From Hydrangea macrophylla (taxonomy: Eukaryota > Streptophyta > Magnoliopsida > Cornales > Hydrangeaceae), in contig CM066982.1 of NCBI GenBank assembly GCA_033977485.1, forward strand, positions 12,453,218-12,517,217: DNA of 64,000 bases, read 5' to 3'. The notes under the pieces are model-generated. The model saw nothing but the letters and a program-made list of their open reading frames with translations, was not told the DNA's origin and did not search any database. Both the position numbers and the translations under genes were made by a program. This document shows, in pieces, positions 35,144 through 46,979 of the stretch. Numbering within the stretch: the first letter of the stretch is position 1; the number at the start of each line of letters is the position of its first letter.

Positions 35144-36782
35144 TGACAAGCGGGTGTATTTGTAGAATATAACCGCGCTAAAAGAGAAAAATGCACTAGG
35201 AAAGTCTATAATTCCCCTGTTTATCTGCAATTTGAATTACAATACCAGTTTTTGCACAAATTGATTAAACTATGATAAGTGGTATTGTTTTAGTGATTAT
35301 TTGTGCAGATCACTGCTGCTGTGTACAGGATTGAAGAGTATTGATAAAAGGAAGTGTTTGAGCCTGATGAAGAAAACTCAAAGCTGAAATAGAAGTTTCG
35401 AAAGATCGAGAGTTTTCGAGCGATTGACGTTTCGATCGATCGACTGTAGTTCAAGCGATTGAAGTTTCTGGAAGTTAGATCGATCGAGAGTTTTCGATTG
35501 ATCGAACATGCCTTTTATCAGAATTTACGCGCACGCAGTAGAAACGGGATTTAACCCTAGTATTAGGTTGTAGCTATATATATATTCATTTCGTTTACGT
35601 CCCAGGAGGACGCCCCACTTGTTTTCATCAGTTTTCATAGGGAAGAGAGAGTTTTTCTTGTGGTTTCTTTTGTAGGTTTTTCAAGATTCAACGTTGTTAG
35701 ATTGGATTGGTTGTAGTAATACAAGTTTTTCTCGTTCCAGGTTCTTTATTACTGTTCTATTTATATGTTGCATTGAGTTAATCACAGTTTAGTTCTTCAA
35801 GCTTTGAATATTGCATGTTAGATAGGTAAAAACCATTATTTTCATAGTTTTAATGAAAAACTTGCAACCAAACGTTAACTTAATGACTTTTTACGTTAAA
35901 AATAAATCTGATACTTCCCAGACCATGTCTGAGTAGTTCGGGGTTGGGGAATCGCGATGAAATCGTGATTTCAGACCTCTGCCATGCACTAGTTTTATTC
36001 CTGTGTTCGATCGATCTAATGTAGTTCGATCGATCGGACCGGAGACACAGTCGAGCGATCGAACGTAGTTCGATCGATCGAGAGATGAAGTGTTTCGATC
36101 GATCAAATGCGCGTCGAGCGATCGAGATCCCTGATTCTTGAGGACATCTAATACAGTATTCCAAGACTTTCTGCTTTACTGATTCGTTATCAAACTGTCC
36201 CCATATGCTCAGTTTGTCAAAACAGTCTTTAAACGTTAAGCCTTAAGGCATTTTCTTTCAATATATTTTGCAAACCACCCTCAATGCTAATACCATTGTA
36301 GGTGAGAGTCTTAACTATTGAATTAAACCACCTTTGTGTATTTCAAACTTAATTGTGATGATATAGTCCCGGTCATGAAAGGACTATTGATTCTATATCC
36401 TTAGAGAAGTACGGGATACTGTAGAAGTTGCCCTCCGTTGAGCTTAATTGCATTTGCATGGTAGATGGTTGAGTCATGGTGGATTCACGTGATCCCAACA
36501 CTTTCTTTTATTAAGAAAAACCGTTTTCAAATCTTGTTTAGTTAAATAGTTAATCAGTAGTTTATTTAATTTAGTTGCTTTTAAGTTAGTAGTTGTTAAT
36601 TGTAGAACTTTGTGTTCTACACTTCTCTTTGAATATTGAATTTTCTTTTCTTTCAGAGTCTAATCTAAGTTAGTTGATTTTTATCCTTCCCTGTGGGATC
36701 GACCTGGTCTTACCAGTTACTACTTGCACGTCCACCTACACTTGGGTGTTGCATAAGAGCGCACAAGATTTTTCACGTGTCA
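35144..36782 (+). repeat. Athila 3' LTR (1639 bp)
   Basis: Near-identical to 22223-23851, ending CACGTGTCA, followed by the right GTGCC duplication (36783-36787). Palindrome arrays lie at about 35397-35506 and 36007-36126; the TATA box at about 35573-35584. Confidence 0.93.
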
Positions 36783-39700
36783 GTGCCTATCCCAAGAAAG
36801 GACGGTTGTGTTAGGGTCTGTGTTGACTTCCGGGATCTGAACAAAGCCGGCCCTAATGACGATTTCCCTTTACCTCACATTGATGTATTAGTGGACAATA
36901 CGGCAGGGCATGAACTCCTATCTTTTATGGATGGGTTCTCAGGGTACAACCAGATTCTAATGGCGCCCAAGGATAGGGAGAAAACCACTTTCATCACACC
37001 ATGGGGGACATACTGCTATAGGGTGATGCCATTTGGGCTAAAAAATACAGGAGCAACTTATCAGCAGGCCGCTACTATGCTATTACACAACATGATCCAT
37101 AAGGAGGTAGAGGTGTATGTGGACGATATGATTGTAAAATCTAAGGAAAGGAGAGGTCACTTAGAGGCATTAAGAAAATTTTTCGGGAGGTTGAGGGAAT
37201 TCAGAATGAGGTTGAACCCCCAGAAGTGCACCTTCGGGGGTCACTATTGGAAAGTTGTGGTTTCTCATCACTCAGAGAGGGATAGAGGTGGACCCGACCA
37301 AGATAAAGGCCATAGTCGAAATACAGCCACCCAAGAACAAAAAAGAGTTAAGGGGATTTCTGGGTAGAATACAGTTCATAAGCCGTTTCATCTCAAAGCT
37401 CACCTTAACCTGTGACCCGTTGTTTAGGTTACTCCGAAAAGAGAGAAGTTTGAATGGGATGCCCTGTGTCAACAAGCCTTTAATAAGATCAAAATCTACC
37501 TCCAAAACTCACCTGTCTTGTCACCACCCTAACCCGGGAGACCTTTACTGTTGTACCTTTCTGTGTCTGAGGATTCAATGGGGTGTATGTTGGCCCAAGA
37601 AGGGGAAGAGGGGCATGTGAAAAAAGCCATTTATTATTTGAGCAAGAGGATGATCGGATACGAGCTAAAATACTCAACTTTAGAAAACGCCCGTTGGGCC
37701 CTAGTCTGGTGTACCCGTCATCTTAGGCATTACATGTTAGCCTTTCCCGTTGTCCTAAAAACTCACCTGTCTTGTCACCACCCTAACCCGGGAGACCTTT
37801 ACTGTTGTACCTTTCTGTGTCTGAGGATTCAATGGGGTGTATGTTGGCCCAAGAAGGGGAAGAGGGGCATGTGAAAAAAGCCATTTATTATTTGAGCAAG
37901 AGGATGATCGGATACGAGCTAAAATACTCAACTTTAGAAAACGCCCGTTGGGCCCTAGTCTGGTGTACCCGTCGTCTTAGGCATTACATGTTAGCCTTTC
38001 CCGTTGTCCTAATCTCCCGAATGGACCCACTCAAATACCTATTCGAAAAGCCTGTCTTGACCAATAGAATTTTTCGTTGGACCATGATGCTGGCCGAGTT
38101 TGATATCAGATATGTCACTTCCAAATCTGTTAAAGGAAGAGCCGTTGCTGAATACCTAGCCAACCTTGCCGTAGAATCTGAGGAGAAAGGGGAGTTCAAG
38201 TTTCCTGACGAAGGGGTAATGGATTTGAAAGAGGATCTATGGAAGATGTATTTTGATGGAGCCGCCAACCGACTAGACTATGGGGTTGGAATCATCCTCA
38301 TGGCACCTGATGGGACACCTACCCCGTTAGCCGTCAAGCTTAAGTATAATTCAACTAACAACACCACTGAATACGAGGCTTGCATAATTGGGATAGAAGT
38401 AGCCTTAGCCCTAAATGTTGGAAGGATTGACGTTTTCGGAGACTCTAACCTGATCATATCCCAAGTGCGAGGTGATTGAAGGGTGAAGCATGAGAAGTTG
38501 AGGCCTTACCATGACTACCTAGAGAGCCTAAAAGTACAATTCAAAAAGATATCATTCTACTACCTTCCCCGTGAAGAGAACCAGTTGGCCGATTCCCTAG
38601 CAACCTTGGCCTCAATGATACAAATCCCTTCGGGAGTCACCATGATACCGTTGTCCATAGAAATCAAAAATCAACCTTCATTCGAGATGATCGCAACGAT
38701 AGAGGAAGAAAGTGAGTTGCCTTGGTACACGGATGTTTGGAATTTCATTAAGAAAGGAGAATACCCTGAGGGAGCTTCAGAGAAGGACAGAAAGGCGATC
38801 CGAAGGTTCTCCGCCCAATTTATGATTTATGCAGATAAGTTATGGAAGAAGTCATATACCGGGTTAAATCTGGAGTGTTTATATGGAAGAGAGACTAGGA
38901 GAATGATAGAAGAAATACACGATGGAGTCTATTGGCCCCACATGAATGGACATATGCTGGCCAAGAAGATAATTCGACAGGGGTATTACTGGACCACTTT
39001 GGACAAAGACTGCTATGAGTACGTCAGAAGATGCCATAAGTGTCAGATCCATGTAAATCTAATGCATACTCCACCTTCCCAGCTCTATACCATGACCACG
39101 CCGTGGCCTTTCTCTGTTTGGGGCATTGATATCATCAATGAGATAGTTCCAAAGGCATCCAACGGACATCGATACATAATCGTGGCAATTGATTATTTCA
39201 CCAAATGGGTATAGGCAGCATCATACGCCACTTTGAAGGCCAAGGATGTGGTGAGCTTCATAGAAAAGAACATAATTTGCAGATATGGAGTCCCGAATGA
39301 GTTCATTTCAGACCATGGTAGCCAATTCCAAGGAGAAGTTATCCCACTCCTAGAAAAGTACAAGATCACCCGCCATCAGTCTCCCCCTACAGGCCTCAAA
39401 CGAACGGAGCAGTAGAAGCGGCAAATAAGAATATTAAAGCAATCTTGGGGAAAATGACTGATACATACAAAGATTGGCACGAGAAGTTACCATTTACATT
39501 GTGGGGATACCGCACCTTTGTACGAACTTCCACGGGAGCTACACCGTACTCATTAGTTTACGGGATGGAAGCCGTTCTTCCAATTGAAGTAGAAATACCT
39601 TCTTTGAGAATCTTGGCAGAGTATGAAGTGACTGAGTTGGAATGGATATGAGGGGGGTATGATGAACTAATGTTGCTTGATGAGAAAAGGTTGGCTGCAA

Positions 39701-39966
39701 TAAACCATACTCGGGGGTACCAAAAGAGGATAGCTCGTGCTTTCAACAAAAAGGTCCGCCCAATGAAGCTTGCTGAGGGTGACCTGGTACTCAAAGAACT
39801 GAAAGTGCCTGTTTATGACCCCAGAGGAAAATTCAAACCCAACTGGGTCGGGCCGTACATCATTAAGACTCTCCTCTCTGGAGGAGCAGCCTATCTCATG
39901 GACCTAGACGGGGTTGAATTCAAGCAACCAATCAACCTCGATCGCCTCAAAAAATACTTTGCTTGA
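36783..39966 (+). pseudogene. Tat pol continued: RT, RNase H, second RNase H, integrase
   Basis: RT resumes at VPIPRKDGCVRVCVDFRDLN and shows FMDGFSGYNQI, MPFGLKNTGATYQQA and catalytic VYVDDMIV. A frameshift near 37245 follows. The first RNase H is disrupted by a 254-bp tandem duplication (37505-38012). The second, archaeal-type RNase H begins WKMYFDGAANRLDYGVGIIL, with TTEYEACIIGIEVAL and DVFGDSNLIISQ; a TGA at 38477-38479 cuts it. Integrase: zinc-binding end CHKCQIH, then WGIDIINE, FISDHGSQFQ and, after a frameshift near 39385, the Glu region. Further stops are TAG 39212-39214 and TGA 39649-39651. The frame ends LDRLKKYFA at 39966. Confidence 0.88.
37505..38012 (+). repeat. 254-bp tandem duplication in Tat RNase H
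   Basis: Units of about 37505-37758 and 37759-38012 are identical by eye except one base (CGTCATCTT versus CGTCGTCTT). 254 is not a multiple of three, so the duplication also shifts the frame. The junction lies in a run of A residues (AAAACTCACC), which suggests replication slippage or microhomology-driven repair. Confidence 0.9.
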
Positions 39967-41439
39967 AACCGCTTCTTTCAAAACCTCTACCTAGATGAAC
40001 TACGCTTGACCTGATTCCCTTTAGGGGATACGTAGGCAACCTGCTCGGTTCGGTCATTAATAATTGCCTAAAAGGCACTTTCCGTCAAGCCTTAGAAAAA
40101 AAAAAACCGAACTACTGCGGACCTGATACCCACTTGGGGATAAGTAGGCGGGCTCTCAAAAGCCTTCGGTCCATATAAAAAAGAGCCTACGCCAAACTAG
40201 GAGCAAACTCCCGTTTGCCCGGAATCACTTCGGAGCCCCATAACTAGGGGCAAACTTCGTTTGATAAACCGAAGAACTCAGATAATGTCTAAACCCATCT
40301 CTGGATCTCCTGGTCATCAAAATAAGTAATATAAAAGAAAGAATGAGGATTCATGGTATAGGATGAATAAAGCTTCAAGCAAGGATTCAAAGCAATGTAA
40401 CAAAAGCCGAAAAAAGATTTTGAAAGGAGAATTTTCATAACTTAAAGATAAACTGAAAGAGTGAATACATTGATTAAACATGCTAGAGCATGCCCCTTTT
40501 TTAAACATAAAAATATTTTTTGGAAACAAAAGAAGAACATCACATTCAGATGCGCAAGAAAGTAGACAGGATCCGTCTGAAATTTCGTAAAATAAATGAA
40601 ACACTCAGAAACATGTGTAATTTATCTAATATATGGGAGCAAAGGAAATATGTTTTCAAAACGAGAAATGCTCACATATGACTCGAACAATATGCATGAC
40701 ACGAAAGAACAGTAGTCTCATGGATAGGATGCCAACAATCAAGAAAAATTAATCGTTACCACGTTTTAATCCCTCTCCCATCGTTTTCATATCCAAACCA
40801 TGTTTTTTTAGGATCAAATAGGATTTTTCAACGGTTGTAATGTGATTCGGCCAATGAAAAAGGATAGAAATGATTCATTAGGTAGAGTTTATCAAAAGGG
40901 TGGAAAACAAAGAAGGACTAAAATCATGTCCTATGGTGATACGATTTTTTAACGTTTACGACGGAAGATTATTTAGCATGGTAACAAATATTTTAACTTG
41001 ACTATCAACCAAAAAAAGAATAATGAGACTAAACAATGAGTTAATGTGCTATTTCAATGAAATTTGACAAACACAAAATGCATTTATAACCCTCTATAAA
41101 GAAAAGATAGGCTCAAAAGCTCACCGGGCTTAGTCTCCACCATGTGTTATCTAGAAATCTGAATCATATTATAGTTCACATCAAACATGTATTCAAGCAA
41201 CTACGTGCAGTGCATAGGTTTGTGTGCAAATCTATGATATAAAACTACGATTTGAACGATACATATCCTAAAACGTCGCACCATGACTTCAGTAAATATT
41301 TAATACATCTTCTCTTGTTTAACATTCTATAACAAATTACGTTACATACTAAGAAGTATCGAATTCGAGATTACAAAAACATTGGTAACATCGTTTATTT
41401 AAGCACAAGTATCTAAAAATTTTGAAAATCTAGTGTAAT
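39967..41439. other. Tat 3' non-coding region; junction with the next insert unresolved
   Basis: Bases 40010-40060 and 40115-40160 carry diverged copies of GACCTGATTCC...GGGGATACGTAGGC, a repeated element of the Tat post-pol region; a further copy lies at about 50390-50425. TAGGGGCAAACTTCG occurs near 40243. From about 40320 the sequence is AT-rich and anonymous. Somewhere between here and 41440 the Athila-like insertion begins; I could not find its left LTR. Confidence 0.5.
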
Positions 41440-41910
41440 AATGTGCATGTGTGTGCATACCCCCAAACCCAAATCTTTCATTGTCCCCAATGAAACAATA
41501 AAATGAAAGAAAGGAGAGTAGGTAAGAAAGGAATGATAATACCTCGATCTCGGCACTCGCAAACAGGTGAACGTATAATAATATGGAATCAAAGGTCAGT
41601 TACACCAAATGGAGCACTATTTCACCTGTTAATACTTAACAAAAGAAAATTAAACAAACAAATAAATAATAAAAGCTAATATATAATACATATGTTTTTT
41701 TTCTTTTTATTTTGTTATTTTTTTTTTGTAAACAATAGAAACTAAACTAGAATTAAAAGAACATAAAGGAATTAAAGAAAAACAAAACTAGAACTATGGA
41801 AACAAAGATAAACTTAAACGAAAAGAACAAACAGAAATGAAAAACAACTAGATAGGTTGGGGAAACAGAAGGTCAAAGAACAAAGAGAAAAATTGAGAAA
41901 TCCCCACCTT

Positions 41911-42171
41911 GCGCGAGCGGATCGCGCGAGTGACCCTCGCTCGTGCGAATTCCTCCGCGAGGTAAACCTGAGGCCTGTCATTAATTTTATTTAGAAAAAT
42001 TTCTAAGTGCCAGAATCGCGCGAGCGAACCCCTTATGCTTGCGATTCTAGGTGCGAGATGTAACAGAGAGCTCATATAAAAAAAATTGAATTTTTTTTTT
42101 CTAAGGGATAATATCGCGCGAGCGGGCCGCGCGAGCGTTGCATCACGCGCGCGACGAGCGGGCCGCGCTCA
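41911..42171. repeat. GCTCGCGCGAGC-type palindrome array
   Basis: Repeated TCGCGCGAGCG, GCGCGAGCGGATCGCGCGAG and GCGGGCCGCGCGAGCG units in an otherwise AT-rich region. CpG-dense. A related group (GGGTCGCTCGTGCGGGTCGCTCGCG) lies in the same element's LTR at about 46561-46600. Confidence 0.85.
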
Positions 42172-42325
42172 CGATGTGGTCTTTTTCTGTTGTTTCTTTA
42201 TTTCAAGGTAAATAAGTTCAAAATAAGTTTATCCCGTCCCCAAAACCTGTCCAGAATGTCCAAAACAGACTCAAAAGGACTCAAAAATGACTAAAAATAA
42301 GGAAAACGAACGAAATAAAGCTTGG

Positions 42326-42348
42326 GTTGCCTCCCAAGAAGTGCTATC
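42326..42348 (-). other. Conserved Athila 3' motif
   Basis: Minus strand AGCACTTCTTGGGAGGCAAC, continuing CCA. I know this motif from the 3' region of many Athila-related plant elements; its role is unknown. Confidence 0.5.
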
Positions 42349-42519
42349 TTTTACGTCTTCAGCTAGACCATTCTAGCTCAAGACTCAAGGAGGTCGTAAA
42401 TCAGAGTTTGTACCCTTTAGGGCATTAGGGAGATTTTGGTGGAAAGCCGAAACAAGGTCGCTATTCGTTAATTCATTTGACGAATCTCCTTTATCGTGTT
42501 CAAATCGATTTCTAACTTT

Positions 42520-43359
42520 TCAAGTAAATTCGTCATTATGGTCTGTATTATTCAAATTCATCCGCTTATTTTCCACTATATTATTCTCCTTACTCACCTT
42601 TATTACGTTATTAGGTTCAATTGTTCGCCTTACCTCACTCTCTGCCTCACATAGGTAATCGTCATCCTTGGGAGGTTGATCAATAGCGTTAAAGACGTTT
42701 AGTTTTAAGTTCATGTTCCCAAATGACACTTTCATTACCCCTGTTCGACAGTTGACACGAGCGTTAGCCGTAGCTAAGAATGGACGACCTAGGATGACAG
42801 GAGTGTATTTCTTAGCATCTAACACGGGTTGAGTGTCAAGAACCATAAAATCAACAGGATAATAACATTTATCAACTTTTACTAAGACGTCCTCGACGAT
42901 TCCTCTAGGGATTTTAATAGAACGATCCGTTAATTATATAGTAGCGACCGTAGGTTTAAGTTCACCTAGTCCTAATTGTTTATAGACGTGATAAGATAAG
43001 AGGTTAAAACTAGCTCCTAAGTCAAGGAGAGCCCGATGAATGATAGTGTCACCTATGACACATGAAATCGTAGGCGTACCTAGATCTTTATATTTCAGAG
43101 TAGCGTGTTGAAAAATTGAGCTCACTTTTTCTGTGAGAAAGAGCTTTTTAGGAGTATGACTGCGCAACTTGCGCTTTTGTGTGCAAAGGTCTTTTAGGCA
43201 TTTAGCATAAGCGGGAATTTGTTTTATAGCATCGAGGAATGAAATATTTATTTTAACTTGCTTAAGCACCTCGAGTATTTCCTCAACTTTCGACGTTTTC
43301 TTTGAAAATTTTGACGGTCCCTCGACATTTGGTGGGAAAGGCAGTTTTGGAATATACAT
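42520..43359 (-). pseudogene. Athila-like protease region
   Basis: Minus-strand frame 43359-42520 with one TAA at 42934-42936. It contains VKINISFLDAIKQIPAYAK, the gag-protease linker also found in the full Athila element, then LLDLGASFNLLSYHVYKQLG (active site D-L-G-A) and, after the stop, YTPVILGRPFLATANA. No RT follows: the frame ends at 42520 with an unrelated acidic, Asn-rich tail. The same frame continues upstream into gag, so both belonged to one ORF. Confidence 0.85.
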
Positions 43360-43467
43360 TGTCGGGGTTGTTACATTTTCTTTCCTATTTCTACTCGTTT
43401 CTCCACCCTTTTCTTTATTAGAGTTAATGTTTCCTTCCTTCTAACTCTCATTGGGCACGTCAACACC

Positions 43468-45070
43468 TTACTCTTCTAGAATAGTCATCCTAGTCGAGAC
43501 GGCGTTTACTTGTTCATTCGAACCCCCATTCCCACATTGTCCCTTAGGATTTTGAATAGTTTGACTAGGCAACTTACCCTTGTTTCTACGACTCATAGCA
43601 TTAGCTATTTGTCCCATTTGGGATTCAAGTTTCGTAATGGATTGTGTGTGAGAGTGCACTATCTGTGCTTGTGCTTGTACTTGTGTTTTGATATTCTTAA
43701 GGGATGCCAACACTGTCTCCTCAAAAGCGTTAACCCTTGGAGGGTTAGGATTAGGAGGAGGGTGTTGGTATTGAGTTTGTTGAAATTGGGGTCGATAAGT
43801 ATTAGGAAAATTAGTTGCCTCATTATTATTATGATTATTATTATTTTTCCACGAATAATTAGGATGATTTCTCCATGGCATGTCCGGATTATTAGTCATA
43901 GCATTAAAATTATTTTGTGGGAATTGTTTAATAGAATTAATGTGTTGCTCCACAAATTTCAGAAATTGAGACGCTGATGGGCATGCAAGTATAGAATGTG
44001 AAGGATCGGAACATAATGCACAACTTTCATAAGAGGGTGAACCCGACATTTGATTCATTGTCAAAAGTCGGTCAAGTTTTTTAGATAGTTCTTGAAATTC
44101 AATTGAGTGACTTGACTCGAACTTTACCTCTCTCTTAGCTTGATGAGGATATCCCTCGGTACGTATCGACACGGCCTGATGCATCGAGTTCTCGCTTAAA
44201 GTTTCAAAAAATTTCCAGCCCTCGTCAGCGCTTTTGTGTAGGAAGGTCCCCGCACAAATGGCATCGACGGTATTACGGACAGAAGGAATAAGCCCCTCGT
44301 AGAAAACCTGTACCAATTGCCACTTAGAAACCTGATGATGTGGGCAAGAGCGTAGTAATTCCTTAAACTTCTCCCAAGTGTCATAAAGTGTTTCCCCATC
44401 TTCCATCACAAAATTAGTTATAGATTTTCTTATCTGATTAGTCCTCGTGATTGGGAAAAACTTTTATAAAAATGCGTTGTGTAAGGCTTTCCATGTTTTA
44501 ATTGTGTTTGGCTCAAGTAATTGAAGCCAATATTTCACTTTATCTCTTAAAGAGAATGGGAAGAGACGCAGTTTTAACTCATCAATAATAAAATTTTGAA
44601 TTTTTAAAGTAGAGCAAATATCTTGAAAATCTCCTAAGTGTTTATGGATCTTCATTTATACGGCCATGGAAAGAAGGAAGTAGCGAGATGGTAGACGACT
44701 TTATCTCAAAGTGAGATGCTGTCACCTCCGGTAATTCGATACCTGCTTGAGGCATGTAAGTTGTAGGACTAAAGTAATCCCTAAGCGGAGGCGGTGGAGG
44801 TATATTAGGATTATTTACATTATTTCTGTTATTTTTGTTATTTCCAACGTCAACCATTGGAATAGGTTTTATTTTAAAAATTCAGGTTTTCCTTAACCTT
44901 TTAAGGGTATCTTGAATTTCGGCTTGAAATAGAGACGATGGTTTTGGAGTCGATTCGTCGTCTAGCAACCGAGCTCTAGAAGCTTGGGTTGAAGATCTAT
45001 TAATTCTTAAGGTACGTTCAAGTTCAGGATCAAAAGTTTGTATTTCAGGTTCACTAGAACAGGCACACAA
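43468..45070 (-). pseudogene. Athila-like gag (broken)
   Basis: Starts at the minus-strand ATG at 45070 (MCACSSEPEIQTFDPELER). Interruptions are a TGA at 44882-44884, a frameshift near 44650, a TAA at 44464-44466 and a TAA at 43468-43470. Recognisable capsid segments are LFPFSLRDKVKYWLQLLEP, YDTWEKFKELLRSCPHHQVS and AGTFLHKSADEGW. A CCHC knuckle follows, CALCSDPSHSILACP, then an Asn-rich stretch around 43800. The order and motifs parallel the full Athila gag at 23983, but the sequence is clearly a different family. Confidence 0.88.
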
Positions 45071-45466
45071 CTACTATGATGCATGAATATTATCCTGTAA
45101 TGCAATGACCGCGTCAACCCCAGCGCCCCGGGTTTCCTAGCTAATGCACGTGAACAATCACTCCTAAACTAATCTAATGCAAGTAATTGCGTCTCAGCGC
45201 CCTGACTTACAGTGGTTTGAAGCGAATTTCAAAGGAAGCAATTTACTTGAATTATTTTTATTTATTTTTTTTTTTGCGTAAGCTTCTTTGACGTGCACAG
45301 CTGTTCCACTCGAAACGCTAGAATTTTGAGTACCTAAGAAATTACAAAAATAAAAAGAAAAGTTAGTGACTCAAAAGAAAACGAAAAAATAAGAAAAAGA
45401 AAACCTAATCTAAAATTTACGAATTAACTAAACTAAGATTCTAAAACTAATTGGCTAGTAATGCAA

Positions 45467-45484
45467 TCCGCGGCAACGACACCA
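45467..45484 (-). other. Primer-binding site, tRNA-Asp-like
   Basis: Minus strand TGGTGTCGTTGCCGCGGA, two mismatches from the TGGCGCCGTTGCCGGGGA of the Athila element at 23858. It sits six bases inside the LTR edge. Confidence 0.85.
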
Positions 45485-45490
45485 AAAATT

Positions 45491-46950
45491 TGATCTCGTC
45501 AAAATCAAGATATAAAAGTATGCTTACTTATGCTTTACTTTCAAAAGATTTGGAGTGTGGAAGTAAAGGTCGAACCCACAGAGATTGAATACTACGCACT
45601 TTAATTTTTAAAACCTAAATTTAGTTAATTAAGAAAAATAAATTTTGGATTTAATTTGAATTAAACTAATAACAATAAAAGTAAATCTAAATTATGAAAG
45701 CAATTAAATATTTATTTTTATAATAAGTTTAAGGAACCTAGGATTGCAAATCCACCACTAGCTTCATGATAAGGGTATTTACGAATTACTTTAGCATATT
45801 AAGTTGGATGATAATAGGGAATTGTAGCTACAAGCCCAATTCCTCCGTCAAGAAAATAACTATGGTTCAAGCACCAACATAATCCATCTTCGGTTAGCAC
45901 GAATTATCTTACACTAAACTAGGGTTGTGGTATAATCCGTCTAATCTAGGCATAGACTATTCGGATAATTGATAGTACAATTCAATTTAAGCACCATTAC
46001 ATGTAAATAATCTAAACAAGCACAGCAAGCATAGATCATTGAGCACACTACCATCAAAATAGATCTAAGACAAGAGTAAACTTTGAAAGTAGTGATTTAA
46101 TCAATAAAAGCACGATTTATTTATAAAAATCCTCGGAACATGTAACTGTCATTCATTCATAATAAAACTAAAATAAAAATATAAAATACACCCTATTACT
46201 TGGCTAGGGTTTCATTGAAACCCTAGATCTTGAGTTTAGTTAGCCATAGAATTGAGGAACGGTAAGAGGTTGATGGAGGAGGCCATGGGAATCCTTGGTC
46301 TTCTTCTTCTTCTCCTTGCTTTTTCTCTCTTCAATGGCTGAAAATTTTCTATTATATGGATGTATCTAATGTTGTGTAATGATGTGTAACCACAAAATTG
46401 ATTTAGAATAGGATTTATATAGAGTTTGGAAGGATTTACGAAGCTTTCCAAAGCCAAATCGCACTAAAATAGCTGTTTTTACGTTTCTGGACGTATTCAG
46501 CCAATTCGAATCACATAGGGCTCTTTAGGACCTCGAAATACGCAACTTTGACTTTTTCAACGGGTCGCTCGTGCGGGTCGCTCGCGTGGGTCGCTCCTGC
46601 GACCAGGCCATTTTCCAAATTTTCTCAGATTTTCCGCTGCTCTGCGCACTGATTGTATAATTGAGATAACTTTTGACTCAGACCTCGTATTGACTCACTG
46701 TTTATGGCCAAACGTCCGTAACTTGAAACTGGAGAAATTTCTCAAATCTGAAGTATTCCTTGTCAAAAATGCAATTTGCCAAGGCTGCTACTGTATTCAG
46801 CTTTCATCGGAACCACCGTTTGAGCCCAAAATGACTTCCAACGCCACTAATCATTGGATTTTAGTGCATTTTCATGTTGAAGCTCCAAAACCTACAAATT
46901 TTAGAATACTTATTAAAAAACAACTAATAACTACATGAAATGGGCTAACA
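45491..46950 (-). repeat. LTR of the Athila-like element (1460 bp)
   Basis: Minus strand TGTTAGCCCATTT to GACGAGATCA. The inner edge is fixed by the primer site; the outer edge by the TG...CA rule and the start of Tat-derived sequence at 46951. Contains CpG-rich GGGTCGCTCGCG repeats (46561-46600). The outer edge is less certain because no second LTR copy is available. Confidence 0.65.
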
Positions 46951-46979
46951 AAGCGTATATTTAGGACTTTAAACCGCAA

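Larger units (their letters stand above)
22223..36782 (+). mobile_element. Athila-type Ty3 retrotransposon, complete (14,560 bp)
   Basis: Flanked by a perfect 5-bp duplication and bounded by LTRs of 1629 and 1639 bp with TGACA...TGTCA ends. Contents in order: tRNA-Asp primer site, gag with a CCHC knuckle, protease, RT, RNase H, integrase, two further 3' reading frames in the position of the Athila env-like region, a polypurine tract and the 3' LTR. The LTRs differ at roughly two dozen places by eye, so insertion is fairly recent. Even so, the gag-pol frame carries several stops and a frameshift. Confidence 0.93.
41440..46950 (-). mobile_element. Athila-like gag/protease-only element (minus strand)
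   Basis: On the minus strand: LTR 46950-45491, tRNA-Asp-like primer site, gag, protease, then no RT, RNase H or integrase, but the conserved TTGGGAGGCAACCC motif and 3' non-coding DNA including GGGGACAATGAAAGATTTGGG near 41470. Such pol-less Athila relatives would depend on enzymes from autonomous copies. Only one LTR is identified; the low-coordinate end may be anywhere from about 40320 to 41440, and the second LTR is missing or unrecognisable. The element interrupts the antisense PMD frame region of the Tat element; the base after 46950 begins AAGCG. Confidence 0.7.
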
